NCBI GenBank assembly: GCA_024752435.1
Contig: CP103020.1
Span: forward strand, 1,736,001-1,800,000
DNA: 64,000 bases
Reading direction: 5' to 3'
From: Allantophomopsis cytisporea
Lineage: Eukaryota; Ascomycota; Leotiomycetes; Phacidiales; Phacidiaceae
Within the stretch, counting starts at the first letter, position 1, and the number at the start of each line of letters is the position of its first letter. A program made the translations under genes and the position numbers. This document shows positions 1-11,428 of the stretch, piece after piece. Under the pieces are notes generated by a model. That model was given only the letters and a program-made list of their open reading frames with translations, searched no databases and was not told the origin of the DNA.

Positions 1-845
1 TTTACACTCTCCAAGTCTCCAATACTGACGAAAAGCGACGGCACAGCAACACCCATATCACCAGGCCAAACCGCACGATCCCTCTTCGCCCCATCAACAA
101 TAATAGTATCGCCGCTCCCGAGTGTCCCATTGTTGGCCCAGCCATTGATGACCACTGGAATCTGACGGCCAGTATTCACAGGCACCAGATTCGTCTGCAA
201 TGTATATGCACCACTATACCAGATCTTGTTCAAGAGGTCATCATTCGAATGCCAATACCCTTGATAAGCCCGCAGGTCAGACCAAGTAGGCTGGAAGCCA
301 ATTTCAGTGGTAATGCCTGTGACTGTCACACTGGCGTCCTCTGTCACCCAGAAAAGCGTCAGGTAGCGGAATCCACCACGCAGCTGAGCGTCCGGCACAG
401 CGTAGGATCCGCTACCTGCCGTCACGTTGGCGTAGACGGCACCATCTGGACCACGAAATCCTCCGTTCGATGCATCCGACCACTCTCCAATCCAATTCTT
501 GGCTTCGCTGAAAGCGAGACCCAATGATCCTGTACCGTTCGAAGTGAAATTCACATGTACGATACCGCCAACCTCGATGCCGAAGTCGAAGATGAAGAGA
601 GAGCCATTGGTGTTGAAGGTTACTGGTGTGGAGTAGGTGATGTTTGAGCCGGTGGTTAGATCAAGGATTGACTTGGGGGAAACAGTGCGAGAGTCTGGTG
701 CGAAGATGTTGTTGTTCCATTCTCCTGGAAATGCAGCAGTTGTGGGACCGCTGCAGGTGGTATTGCGCCAACACAATTGGGCATTGGAGATGCCGAAGAT
801 GCTAAGGAGAAGGGTGGCTAGTATATATTGTTTAAAACTTGACAT
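1..845 (-). CDS. Alpha-L-rhamnosidase (GH78-like), N-terminal part, runs off window
   Basis: An open frame of about 281 codons starts at the ATG complementary to 843-845 and continues past base 1, so the C-terminal part, including the catalytic (alpha/alpha)6 barrel core, is missing. The product begins with a signal peptide (MSSFKQYILATLLLSIFG, then ISNAQ), indicating secretion. A beta-sandwich-type segment follows, with several N-x-S/T sequons. Around residues 200-260 it reads HSNDDLLNKIWYSGAYTLQ and then VDGAKRDRAVWPGDMGV. The combination of W-x-x-ND-LL-x-x-IW and DG-x-KRDR-x-x-WPGDM is characteristic of GH78 alpha-L-rhamnosidases and their six-hairpin relatives, which remove terminal rhamnose from pectin side chains or plant glycosides. 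The family call is from recalled motifs. The substrate and the exact GH78 subgroup are inference. No intron is visible in the part present. Confidence 0.82.
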   Translation of the reverse strand, partial: MSSFKQYILATLLLSIFGISNAQLCWRNTTCSGPTTAAFPGEWNNNIFAPDSRTVSPKSILDLTTGSNITYSTPVTFNTNGSLFIFDFGIEVGGIVHVNFTSNGTGSLGLAFSEAKNWIGEWSDASNGGFRGPDGAVYANVTAGSGSYAVPDAQLRGGFRYLTLFWVTEDASVTVTGITTEIGFQPTWSDLRAYQGYWHSNDDLLNKIWYSGAYTLQTNLVPVNTGRQIPVVINGWANNGTLGSGDTIIVDGAKRDRAVWPGDMGVAVPSLFVSIGDLESV

Positions 846-3800
846 GATGAAAGACTGAGAGATTTCTGTGAATCATAACTATAGACTTGTGTAACAACCT
901 TGAATAGAAGAGAAATCATATATACTTATCCCATCTATAATATATTAACTTACAGTACAAGCTTTCAAGCAAGCATAAGCTTTAAGTGTGCAACGGAATA
1001 AATGTTTGCATGTACTTACCCCACAATCTAGGTACATATGCACATACAAGCTCCAAACTCGCTCCAATAGACGTCTCTCAGTGCACGTGATCAGGTGGGG
1101 GAGTTGTGCACATTGGACGTTTGGAGAATAAGAAAATCTTTGAATTATTCCGGTTGGACAATCCATAAATTATCAAGTACGTAAAACCCATAGATCTGCA
1201 AGTTACGATGCGGATCTATTAAATGCGGGGAAAAGAGCGAGTTGAACTTAGACATCTGGTGCATATTGTTTCAATGATTCTTTGCGTTCAGCGTACTACT
1301 GCGCAGTACTGTACTCCTTGCGCCTGCATTGCAGCGCCAAGAGCTGGCGACTAGATGCACCGAAAAACGCGAAAGGGATGGTTGACTAGAACTGCCTCTT
1401 GTCCTGAATTCGTGAATTCTCGCCCGGATATCCTCGGAGGAATTCAATAACTGTGGTGGGGGTTCTTGTAAAATGTTGGATTAATGACTAGAGTCCTGAA
1501 GCTTTGTGGAAGCTCGAAATATCGCAAGATGTTGGAAATGTCATTTTGTTTGAGACTGGAGAGTTATAGACCGAGTCACGAGTGAGGATGATCTGTCGTT
1601 GAACAAAGAGAATGGAGGCGGGTGATAGGCAGAGAATTCCCAAAAGATCTAGATCGCTGAAATCAAAACATCAATAAAATATTGTACAAGGTTCAGAGCA
1701 ATAAATTCCAGATCTTGATCATGGAGTATTAATAAAGCAATAAGGTTATGGATGTCGATATATGTAACTAGGACTTATGCTTAATTTCCCAAATTTTACG
1801 CAGTATCTCAAGTATTTTGTGAAAACGTGCACAACCTTTTGGGAGACGCATTAAAACTCCTTCAAAAATCGAAGGAGGATAATTCTTACACGTGACATAC
1901 CGTGTTGAGATTTGATTATGATCAGCCAAGTGATTCGCAGTACAGGAACTGGGATCAGGATGCCAATGACGCATTGTACTGTCTTTGAAAGCCGGCAAAG
2001 GACAGGGTCGGGAATCTTGTGCTTGTCAATCGTGTCTGGTGGAGGGGATCAACATAGCTTCCCGAGACCTGATCGGATTGACAGTCAGCGGGCTGGCAAG
2101 CAATAATGAGTATCAACAATCCCAGCGTCGCGTAGTTGAGATCACTATCATCTTCAGCCGATCTCTGTGATTATGGAATTCAACGCGATATCATACACAG
2201 ATTTTGGGTTATCCTTGAAAGCTGATAAAGTCTAGCCGCCGTTAGGGGGCTCAAAGACAGGGCTGAAGAGGGATGGAAAAGGAGGAGCCATTCCTAGGAG
2301 CGACGTAACCGCTGCTGGGCATGGCAATACACATACATAGATACGGAAGTAAGCTGGAAAGATTTATGTACCTTTCGTATCCTGTGAGCTTAACCCCTAT
2401 TTCTTCTTTCGCGCCGTGATGGGTATGATCGGTAAGCCGATCTCGTAAATTTGGCCAGACGACCTTCCTTACTCGTATGGTGAGTAGCCGTTCAATACTA
2501 TTTGCGTAATTGCTCGTCCCAAAGGATCGCTAAGAACGATTTGGATGGACTGAAATGGTTCGGATGATCGACCCCGGAATCGATCACCCTGAGTAAATTC
2601 CACTAGCAGCTGCAATATGTTCTATGTATCGTGACAGGTTTATGGAATTTATGGAATCGTGGGCTATTCTGAGTACTGAATCTGTGCTGATGGATTCCTG
2701 CGTTGCTCGGCTTTGGAGACATGCGCTTTGACACAGTTTGACCTGTGTCCAGCGTACAACAGAAACATCTTTATATAGCCACAGGCCACATTTGAACATC
2801 TTGACTTCTTGAATAGAGTGCATGAGCTCGTGGTCGTACCGATGGGAGGCTGTAATTCTCTTGTTTTTGTCTTTTTTTCCTTCCTTCCTTTCTTCTTTCT
2901 TTCTTTTTATTTCGCATGCAGCATAATCTTCCGTACTTTGTGCACGCCCTACCTGAGAAGTCTGACAAGACAGCCTGAATGACAACTGACAAAGAAAGTC
3001 ATCTCATCACGCAGTGAGTACTTGGTACTGCAAACGAGGGAACAGAGAGAACTCTGAGATGGGTTTGAACGGGTCCGTCCTTGTCTAAGATGCTATGATC
3101 CTTGAACCCACTTTTTTCATTCTTTCTGGTGTCTTGTTAATGACATAGCTCCATGATACACGTATGTTTCTCTGGCAAAATCCCCATTATACAGGCAATT
3201 AAAGTTATTCATAGGTAAGGCCCCGCTAGATTTGTTGTGGTCGTTATGCTCCTGATGCTACGGAGTAGATTGGCCATTATCGGGCGCAAATTGGTAGTAG
3301 ACGGGATATGCAACAATGATGTATGTCTGTTTGATGCGCTGAGGAGAAGGGGAAATGGCCGCACGTAGACCATCAGACTAGGCTGGACGTAGAGGGTATT
3401 TAGAGATGGGATCTCTCGGGCCATTTGTGCCATCTTATGCCAATTTTCGATTGTCGAGGCTTAAACAATGCGTCCGGTGATTTCTCAATGTCCAGCACAC
3501 ACAGTCCGGTGCATTTAGTAGCACTTTGCCTCGCTAAGCGGTCCTGTAAAGCGCAGGTGGGGTGGAGAGCAGGTTAATTGAGTCAAATATGCTAAGACAT
3601 GCTCGAATACCAGCCCAAGGTGCCGTTTGTAAGTTTTGTGCAGGCGGGAGTACCTGGTAGAGACAATTGGACTCTGATTTGAAGTAGTATAGCGCATCTA
3701 AGTCAAGAGAACTGGCGTGTAGTAGTTGATCTTGTTTGTGAGAGTCCGCTGGTGCTGTACTGTGATGTGATGTGATGTGATGGAAAAGTAATAAGTAAAA

Positions 3801-4771
3801 TGGTTGTAGCAGCATGCGGAGCACAAGATTTAGGGCATTCCCTTCGTTCTCTTCCTCGAGTAGATGTTGTACGTAGAAAAGGCACACTTGATGCGTGAAT
3901 AGATAGTTTGTATCTGTACTAGAAAACTCGGCGAGTGAGTAAGTGTCTTCATCATATGAATACAAGCTGTCGCACTCTGCCTCACATCATTGCTTGTTGA
4001 CAAGGCCTTTGAATTTTATGGGCTACGGCAGAGTGTCTCTCTCTTTCTCTACCTCTTACTCTCGCATTTCGCATCTCGCATGAGCCCATGGGGCCGAACG
4101 CTTGTTGTATGACCTGCGCCCTGTAAGTACAATCAAATATATCCTGCAGCAAACATGCGTGTAGCTAAAGCCCGGGCAAAAGATGAAGAGGGTGTATGTA
4201 GGGTTAGAGGAAGAAGAGAAACAACGAGATGAATGAGTAAATAAATGAGTGAATGAACGAACGAATGAATTACAAGGACTGGTAGATATTCTGGCACAAA
4301 CTCCTCACAGACTGAGAAGAGAAGGGAGAGTTAGGTGAAGGCAAGTAGTATCGTAAAGAAGGCGGCAGCACCCACCACACTCACTCACACCCATGATCTC
4401 TTCTACCGCACACCCCCCCATAGGCACCAACCACGCTACCTTGCTACTACTTCCACCACCACTACCATCCGTAACCACACTCCTCGATCTCCACCAAACC
4501 ACCTCCACAATCAACCATCTCTCCAAAATCCTCGTCGTCGCCTTGACTTTCAACCACCACGCCATTGCGACAACGACCCCGCCAACCTGATATCCTCTGC
4601 GAATTGTTTATCGACATATACTCATCCAGGATCACCTCTCTAATGCTAGCTCACAACATCTCCTCATGATACCAAGTCTCTGCCATCCAATCGAGCATCT
4701 CGTGCTAGTCCCCTACGCAGCCAGGCAAGGGGAGCATTCTTTGGAGATCGCCCAACCCAATTTCCTCCTCC
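846..4771. other. Long intergenic region (rhamnosidase / ZDS1)
   Basis: I see no convincing gene here. It separates two divergently oriented genes and must hold the rhamnosidase promoter (just above 845) and the ZDS1 5' region. Low-complexity tracts include a CTTT/CCTT run at about 2865-2910, four TGTGA-type repeats at 3761-3782 and an AATGA-rich stretch at 4229-4270. Several open frames of 60-143 codons on the minus strand (for example 2584-2985 and 3534-3965) are compositionally odd and lack recognisable motifs. The stretch from about 4380 to 4770 is C-rich and pyrimidine-rich, as in a fungal 5' UTR. Confidence 0.6.
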
Positions 4772-7700
4772 ATGAAGGTGCGTGATATCACAAATCCACC
4801 TGGCTCATCCCTCTTTCGTGACCATTATCGATTCTATGACTTTCCCTCCCCCCCGGGTGATTACTGCTTTAAGGCACAACAGCGGAAGAGCCCAGACAAG
4901 GATGCTCCTAGTCTAATTGTGATGCTCAATACAACCAGCAAACGTTGAACTGACACGTCTTCTCCTCTTCCTTATAGACTTCTGCGAGACCTCGAGACTT
5001 CGGCGACAGCTTCTCAAGCCGGCGCAACCATGTGACGCTTTCGATAACTGATCCCAACCACCATATCACGGAGGCTATCGGTAATATGTATGGCGACGAT
5101 GACTACAATAGACGCGACTCCCGACCACTGAGTTTCGTTGCGAATGGTGAACAACCCGAGGACTCAGGATCCTACTTTGATCAGTCGAGAACACAAGCTT
5201 TTCGCAACAGTCGACCTCCGCCGAGTCCGACTGGAAATCTGGGCCAGAAAGCACATACTTCGCCGAATCTGCTGCCGACCCAGGCAAACGGCGGCTTCGA
5301 TACAGGACCACTTTCCCCCACACTATCCCTTCGCGATTATGGCGGTCCACACTCTCCGGCCGAGACGGCCAATTCGCAGTTCCCCCTGAATGATATCGAC
5401 TATGAATCCGATCCGGCAGCAGTAGCACAAGAGTTGAGTAATTTGCAGGCTCTCAGGAGGATGTCGATGGATGTGGGTGCTGCGAGCGATCCGGATTTAC
5501 CTTCATTTCAAAGTGCCGGCATGATGTCTTCTGTAGCACCAACAGGCGGAGATGACGAAGATGATCCTTCACGGTTATTCTGGGTTCCGGCACGGGTACA
5601 TCCCGAATTGGCACCGATGGAGTTCAAAACTTTCTTGGAAAACAGAGTGCAGACAATCAAACGGCGCTCAGGAGATGCTTCATCGTTATCACCAGATAGT
5701 ATGGAGAGGGCTGATTCCAGTGGTGGGCTACGGAGAAAGAAGTCAATGCTTTCTCGACAAATAGATAACTCTGGTGGAAGAGCAGCGGCAGGCTACAAGG
5801 ACGGTGCAGAGAGATTGGAGAGAAAGAAATCCTTGAGAAACCATGATCAAGCGCCAGAACTTAAGATATCAGACCTACAGGAACTAGATGCTCTTGTCAA
5901 AGACCCATCTAAGGCTTTGCAGAAAATGTCGCTGGACGGAGGTAGGAATGATGCTCTAGGAGGACAGGATGACATGCCAATTTTACCTGCTCCTCCTGGA
6001 GGCATGGCATTACGACGATCAACGAGAACAACGTATCGAAAGGGAAGTTTGCGGAAGGGCGAACGGGTTCCATTCTCCAAGAGAGCGGGAGCTCGAGCAA
6101 CTGATGTTGAAAGTGATGAATCACGAGCCTCATCCCCTATTGCTGGTACATCGTCCTCAGTTCCAGTTCGAAGTCAATCTGATGCGTCAGTGTCTGTCAA
6201 CTTCTCTAGACCGGACAGAAATGCCCGTAGAGAACAAATTTCCTTGCCGACGAAAGGTGTTGATAATGCGAGCAGCCAGCAGCAACAACAGACTGCGCCA
6301 GCCAACTCATTCGACGATATATTCGGCAATCTAGACAAAAACCCTGAAATCTCGACAACGCTCCAGAGCCCAATGAAGAGACGAGTTTCAGAGCCCACCT
6401 CCCGTACCGATATACTTTTAAAAAGCGATGCCCCACCCTTGCCACAGATTGTCGAAACACCGCCCCAAGAAGGTCAGAGTTCGGATGAGGAGGAGCGGGA
6501 GCCTATTGTGGACCCATCCTCGGCACCTTACTATCCTGAACGATCTACATCACAACAGAGTGCACCGGTAGCACCTCCTCCAGCGCCTGCTCCAATTCAA
6601 TCCCAAACACCAGTTGAACCACCACCACGATCTGAGAGACGCCCTGGCTTACCACGTCAACATGCTTCGCAGCCACCTCCGGCATCAAGTCCTACTGTGC
6701 CACCAGTGATACAACCGGTACAACGTGTGAATACTGGTGGCTCAACAAAATCCCAGCAATCCTTGAACGATATGTCGCAGCAGCCATCGCCCCTGCCCGG
6801 ATCTCCAGCAAGCACTGATTCACTTACATTCATTCCGACCCTTACTGAGGATAAGGATAAGAGAACGGATAAAAAGGGTAGAAAGCATAAGGATGACCAA
6901 GACGGTTCACGTAAATCAAGTTGGGGATGGTTTAAGGGTGGCGACGACAAGAAAGACAAAGACAAGAAAAAACATGATAGCAAATCAATGTCCAAGCAAG
7001 AAAAGGGCCCAGATAGCACCCGCCTTGACGTGTTACAGTCATCAATTGATGGTGTGTCATCAAGAGGCCGAGAAAGCCTGACGTTGGACCGTGCCAGTAT
7101 GGAGGACCGACTTCAGGACGAACGTCAAAAAGAAAGCAGCCGCAAATCTGGTGGGGAGAGCAAGAAAGAGAGAGATGGCTTGTTTTCATCACTTTTTGGT
7201 GGTGGGAAGAAGAAGGGTGACCGCGACTCCGGTGGAAAGAAAGGCAGTTCTCTGCGTACTCTATCTCCTGAGCCCCCACCACGACAGCTTAAACCTGATA
7301 TTGATTACAACTGGACACGCTTCTCGATGCTTGAAGAGAGAGCCATTTACAGAATGGCTCATATCAAGCTTGCTAATCCTCGTCGCGCCTTGTATAGTCA
7401 AGTTCTGTTGAGCAACTTCATGTACTCTTACTTGGCCAAGGTCCAGCTTGCTCATCCTCACATGCAAATACCACAATCAGCTCAGCAGAAGAAATTGCAA
7501 GAACAGGAACGACGTCAAAAGGAAGCAGAACAACAGGCATATTTAGAGCAGCAACAGCGGGAACAGCAATTGGCGGCACAACAGCAACAAGATAGTCAAT
7601 ATGGCAAATACGACTATCATTCTGTACGATCCCCTACCTAACATTCAATGGACTCAGTATACTAACATTGACCAGGGTAATAACCAATATGCCGACCCAC

Positions 7701-7963
7701 ACGGACAGTACTCGGAAGGTGTAAATTATGTCGACGATTCTCAAATTTACGACTATGATCACCCAGAGGACGATCATTCCAGTCAATCAGGTCGCCCACA
7801 GTCACGTGCTTCCCAACACGGTGTCACCCAAAGAGAAAGAGACGAGGAACGTTACCGAGCTCAGCAAGCGTATCAGAGTCAGAATCAAAACCCAAATCGT
7901 GGCTATTACCAGGACAATCAACACCACCAGGATGACGATGACGACGATGATGATATGTGGTGA
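4772..7963 (+). CDS. ZDS1: Zds1-family protein (cell polarity / Cdc14-PP2A regulator)
   Basis: Exons proposed: 4772-4777 (codes only Met-Lys), 4978-7623 and 7676-7963, giving 979 aa. The C-terminal ZDS domain is at roughly residues 779-835 and contains WTRFSMLEERAIYRMAHIK and then NPRRALYSQVLLSNFMYSYL, which I recognise as the Zds1/2 C-terminal domain. A second conserved block, LFWVPARVHPELAPMEFKTF, lies near residue 200. The rest is disordered: Ser/Pro-rich, with Lys/Asp-charged tracts and Gln-rich stretches. The protein ends in an Asp run followed by Met-Trp. Yeast Zds1/Zds2 bind PP2A-Cdc55 and act in mitotic exit and polarity. The last intron (GTACGA donor, ACTAAC branch) is well supported. 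The first intron is inferred: coding continues in frame upstream of the ATG at 5086 (reads SSRRNHVTLSITDPNHHITE) back to a CTTATAG acceptor at 4977, and ATG-AAG followed by GTGCGT at 4778 fits in phase. If that is wrong, the start is the ATG at 5086. Confidence 0.88.
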
Positions 7964-8936
7964 TCCCAGGAAATTTGCGAGCCTTTCAATATAAATACCA
8001 GCCAATCAAATCTGCAAACTATATTAAAAGAAAAGGACCGAGCATGTGTGCAACCATGAAGGAGTCCAGGCGCGGAAATAATAGGACGAAACAAGGTTTC
8101 CGGCACTTTCCCCGTTTCATTTTAACATCACTTTCTACATTGCCTTTTTTGCGAGCCTATCAATTGTTTGTTTCAGGATGGAGGACTCGTCTTTTTTTTT
8201 TTGCGTTTTACTTTTCTCTATAAAGACATTGGCAGCATAGCGATCGGTTGTGTCCCTTTCCACTCGTTTTGTGTTCTTTACAGCATCATGGTGATTCTTG
8301 GTGGGATTCGAACACAAACCGTGCCTTGCTTGTGCTGTAACGCAAGGGATATATTTTTTGCCTTTTTCGAAAGAACCATGAGCGGAGTGTGTACTATATA
8401 GCGGTTCTTTTTCTGACCACTTCTTCGTTCTTGAGCTGCTGAGAGGAGTGGAGTGAAGTGGATAGATTGGGAGCATACAAGGATGGACGATGAATTATGA
8501 TGATCAACGTTGAATAATATCCTCGATTGTTGTTCAAATGAAAAAAAACTATCACCAGTATCGTTATTCAATATTTGGCATATTCAAAGTGATACTATTC
8601 CATGGATGTAACCTAATCGCCGTTTTTATTGTGTGCGTTTAAGCTTAGGAACTCTTCTCTCAGTATTGAGTGGTTCGGCTTGTCGGTAAAGTTGCTTTCA
8701 TCTAAGTAAGCTACTCTCCACAATTCGGCTGTAGATACCCGTTCCGAACCTCCAACCCCGCAATTTTGAACCATTCTCATTACCATCATCGCGTCACGCC
8801 AATTTATAGCTTCAAAATGCCACTTTTCGAGATCTTATGACTTTCTACTGCTCCAACCTTGTCCTTGTATATTCTGACAGCGAATTTAAATCAATATTTA
8901 TAATAGTCACTGTTGTGAGAGTATAACAAAAGTATC
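7964..8936. other. Intergenic region, 3' UTR of ZDS1 and HOT promoter
   Basis: No protein gene is visible. It contains a T10 tract at about 8190, and on the minus strand at 8292-8377 a tRNA-like stem arrangement with a B-box-like sequence (see findings). A polyadenylation region for ZDS1 and the promoter of the downstream transhydrogenase gene are expected here, but I see no diagnostic signal for either. Confidence 0.5.
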
Positions 8937-10672
8937 ATGGTTTCGGCAGTGCGAATTGCGCCAAGTGTAAGTACATACTTGTCTGCTTCCTGCTCGATGA
9001 AATGAATAGCTAACATGTTCAACAGGCGGCGACCAGAGCCCTCAATCTTCTTCGGACAGTGCAATATACTCATCCACCATCATGTCCTTGCCATAGTAAT
9101 CCACATCACCACCACAATCAGCCCTCATCCGGGCTTGTCGGTCAGCATCCCCAAAGCTCTCAATTCAATTCTACCTCTGATTTCTCATTTACTAACACTT
9201 TACAGCACATACCAAGCGTAACCTCCAACGAAATTATGCCACGCCGGTAGATACCTCGAGAGAAAAGGAATATGCGTTTGAGATGGCTGCGAGCAGCATT
9301 CGCTTTGGACCAGGTGTTACGAAAGAAGTTGGAATGGACTTCAAGAATATGGGTGCGAACAGGGTTTGTGTTGTCACGGATGATATTGTCCATGGCTTGA
9401 ATGCTATGAAGCAGGTCAGGGAAGGGTTGGAAAGAGAAGGGATTGAGTATACTGTTTATTCGGGAAGTAGAGTGGAGCCAAAGGATAGCTCGTAAGTATT
9501 GGTCTTGTTTCGTGATATTTGCTAGCTCAAAGAGATTGAAGTCTTGAGTTATGAAGTTGTTTAATACATCGTTCGGATAAACGCTGGCTGACATATCCAA
9601 TGACAGCATCAAGGAAGCAATTGCATTTGCCAAGAACTACAACCCGGACTCCTTCCTCGCTGTTGGTGGTGGATCTGTCATTGATACGGCAAAGCTTATG
9701 AACCTCTACACTTGCCATCCAGATGCAGAGTTCCTCGACTTTGTGAACGCCCCATTGGGGAAAGGTCTCCCGGTAAACCGCAAGCTCTTCCCTCTCATTG
9801 CCGTCCCTACAACTGCGGGTACAGGATCCGAGACGACTGGCACCGCAATCTTCGATCTAGTCTCTAAGCGCGCGAAAACTGGCATTGCACACCGAAACTT
9901 AAAGCCCACATTAGGAATATGCGACCCGTTGAACACGCGAACCATGCCCTCAGCTGTGCACGCTTCATCAGGTCTCGACGTTCTCTGTCATTCTCTAGAA
10001 TCCTGGACTGCAATTCCCTACTATGAGCGCGTTCCTCGTCCTACGAACCCCATTCTACGCCCAGCCTACCAAGGTGCAAACCCAATCAGTGACATTTTTA
10101 GTCTCCAAGCACTTCGCAGCACAGTCAAGTACCTCCCAAGAGCCGTGAAGGACCCTGATGACCATGAAGCGCAGAGCCAAATGCTGCTCGCCGCCACGCT
10201 TGCTGGCGTAGGTTTCGGTAATGCAGGAGTTCACCTCTGTCACGGCATGTCCTATCCCATCTCTGGTCAAAATCCAGGCTACCAACACCCTGGCTATCAA
10301 GTCTCCTCTCCCATCATTCCCCATGGCGTCTCTGTGGCTGTTTCTGCACCTGCTGTCTTCCGCTTCACAGGTGCTTCGAACCCTGATCGACACTTAGCTG
10401 CTGCAGAGGCATTTGGCGTTGATATCTCAAATGTCAAGCGTGAATCAGCAGGTGAAGTGCTTGGCGATGCTATCAAGGCATTTTTGCAGGAGTTGGGAGA
10501 TCAACCAGCTGGATTGCAGGATTTGGGGTTCAAGAAGGAGCATGTTGATGATTTGGTTGAGGGGACTATCCCCCAGGCTAGAGTCTTGATGCTTGCACCT
10601 GGCCTTGCTGAGGAGGTCAATGCTGAGAGAGAGCAGCTTAAACGATTGTTTGAGGATGCTATGGTGCATTGA
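8937..10672 (+). CDS. Hydroxyacid-oxoacid transhydrogenase, mitochondrial (iron-type ADH)
   Basis: Four exons, 8937-8966, 9026-9140, 9206-9491 and 9607-10672, all in phase, give 498 aa. Introns have classic CTAAC branch sites and CAG acceptors. The N-terminus is basic and Ser/His-rich (a putative mitochondrial presequence), followed by NYATPVDTSREKEYAFEM, then the dehydroquinate-synthase-like fold. Visible motifs are GGGSVIDTAKL (NAD-binding), AVPTTAGTGSETTGTA, HASSGLDVLCHSLE and GVHLCHGMSYP, whose histidines fit the divalent-metal site of group III alcohol dehydrogenases. The ADHFE1/HOT family uses 4-hydroxybutyrate or similar hydroxyacids as donor and 2-oxoglutarate as acceptor in mitochondria. 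Length and motif order match the family. The substrate is inferred from the family. The start was chosen because exon 1 supplies the only ATG that splices in frame to the presequence. Confidence 0.9.
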
Positions 10673-11428
10673 TTGAAGTAGAGTTGTTTGTAAATAGTAT
10701 CAATTGGTTGCCTCTAAGTAGTTTGACGAAGAATTGGATTGTTGTATAGAAATACGAATAATTTCCTTTCACTGTCTGTCAGCCTTTGAGAAGTATATGA
10801 TGACTACGGCGGTCAATATCTATTGAAAGAAGCTGTTTGCCTTTATACGGAGCTAGACAACATTGGTTGATCATGACAATGTTACATGAGAAAAGATTTT
10901 GCAAGTGATTGATACTGAGATGAAGTTCTTCTGCACCTCTTGATGGAAAACGGACGAAGGCAGTCAGCTCTTGATCAGGAACCATAATAGTCCGCTTTCG
11001 GATTTTTTGACATATTATGAATATACAAGTTGCAGGAGGATCATACGAAGTAGTTTGGTGTGCACGTTCATGTTGTTCTTTGCGTGGCCGCGAAGTGAGC
11101 GTGAAGTGACCTTCCCATGCGAGTGTGAGGAGACAACTGCACAAACAACAAGTAAGGCGACAATCGTGCGAGATCACTCTGAAGAGGTTTAGAAGCCTTA
11201 CGCTTTACCCGCCACCACTTTTTTCACCATTTATGTGAATAGCTCTTCGTTCGTTTCAACATCTTCGTCTGCGCCAACCCGGCGCACCAGCCTACACCCC
11301 TTAACTGCTTGCGCCACGAGCAACAAACTTTTTCCATCTTGTCTTCCTAATTTGTTACTCTGCGCCGTTCTTCTGATCTACTTGGCGCCCAATATCACTT
11401 CGTTGGCGAAGCTCGACGCGTCGCTATC
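10673..11428. other. Intergenic region
   Basis: This holds the HOT 3' UTR and the promoter/5' UTR of gene A. From about 11200 to 11428 it is C/T-rich with several GCGCC-type words. The open frame at 11235-11432 overlaps the first codon of gene A out of frame and is probably leader sequence. No other gene is visible. Confidence 0.5.

Noticed and set aside
3534..3965. 143-codon minus-strand frame in the first spacer
   Set aside because: His/Ser/Tyr-biased composition with no motif, and overlapping frames of similar quality.
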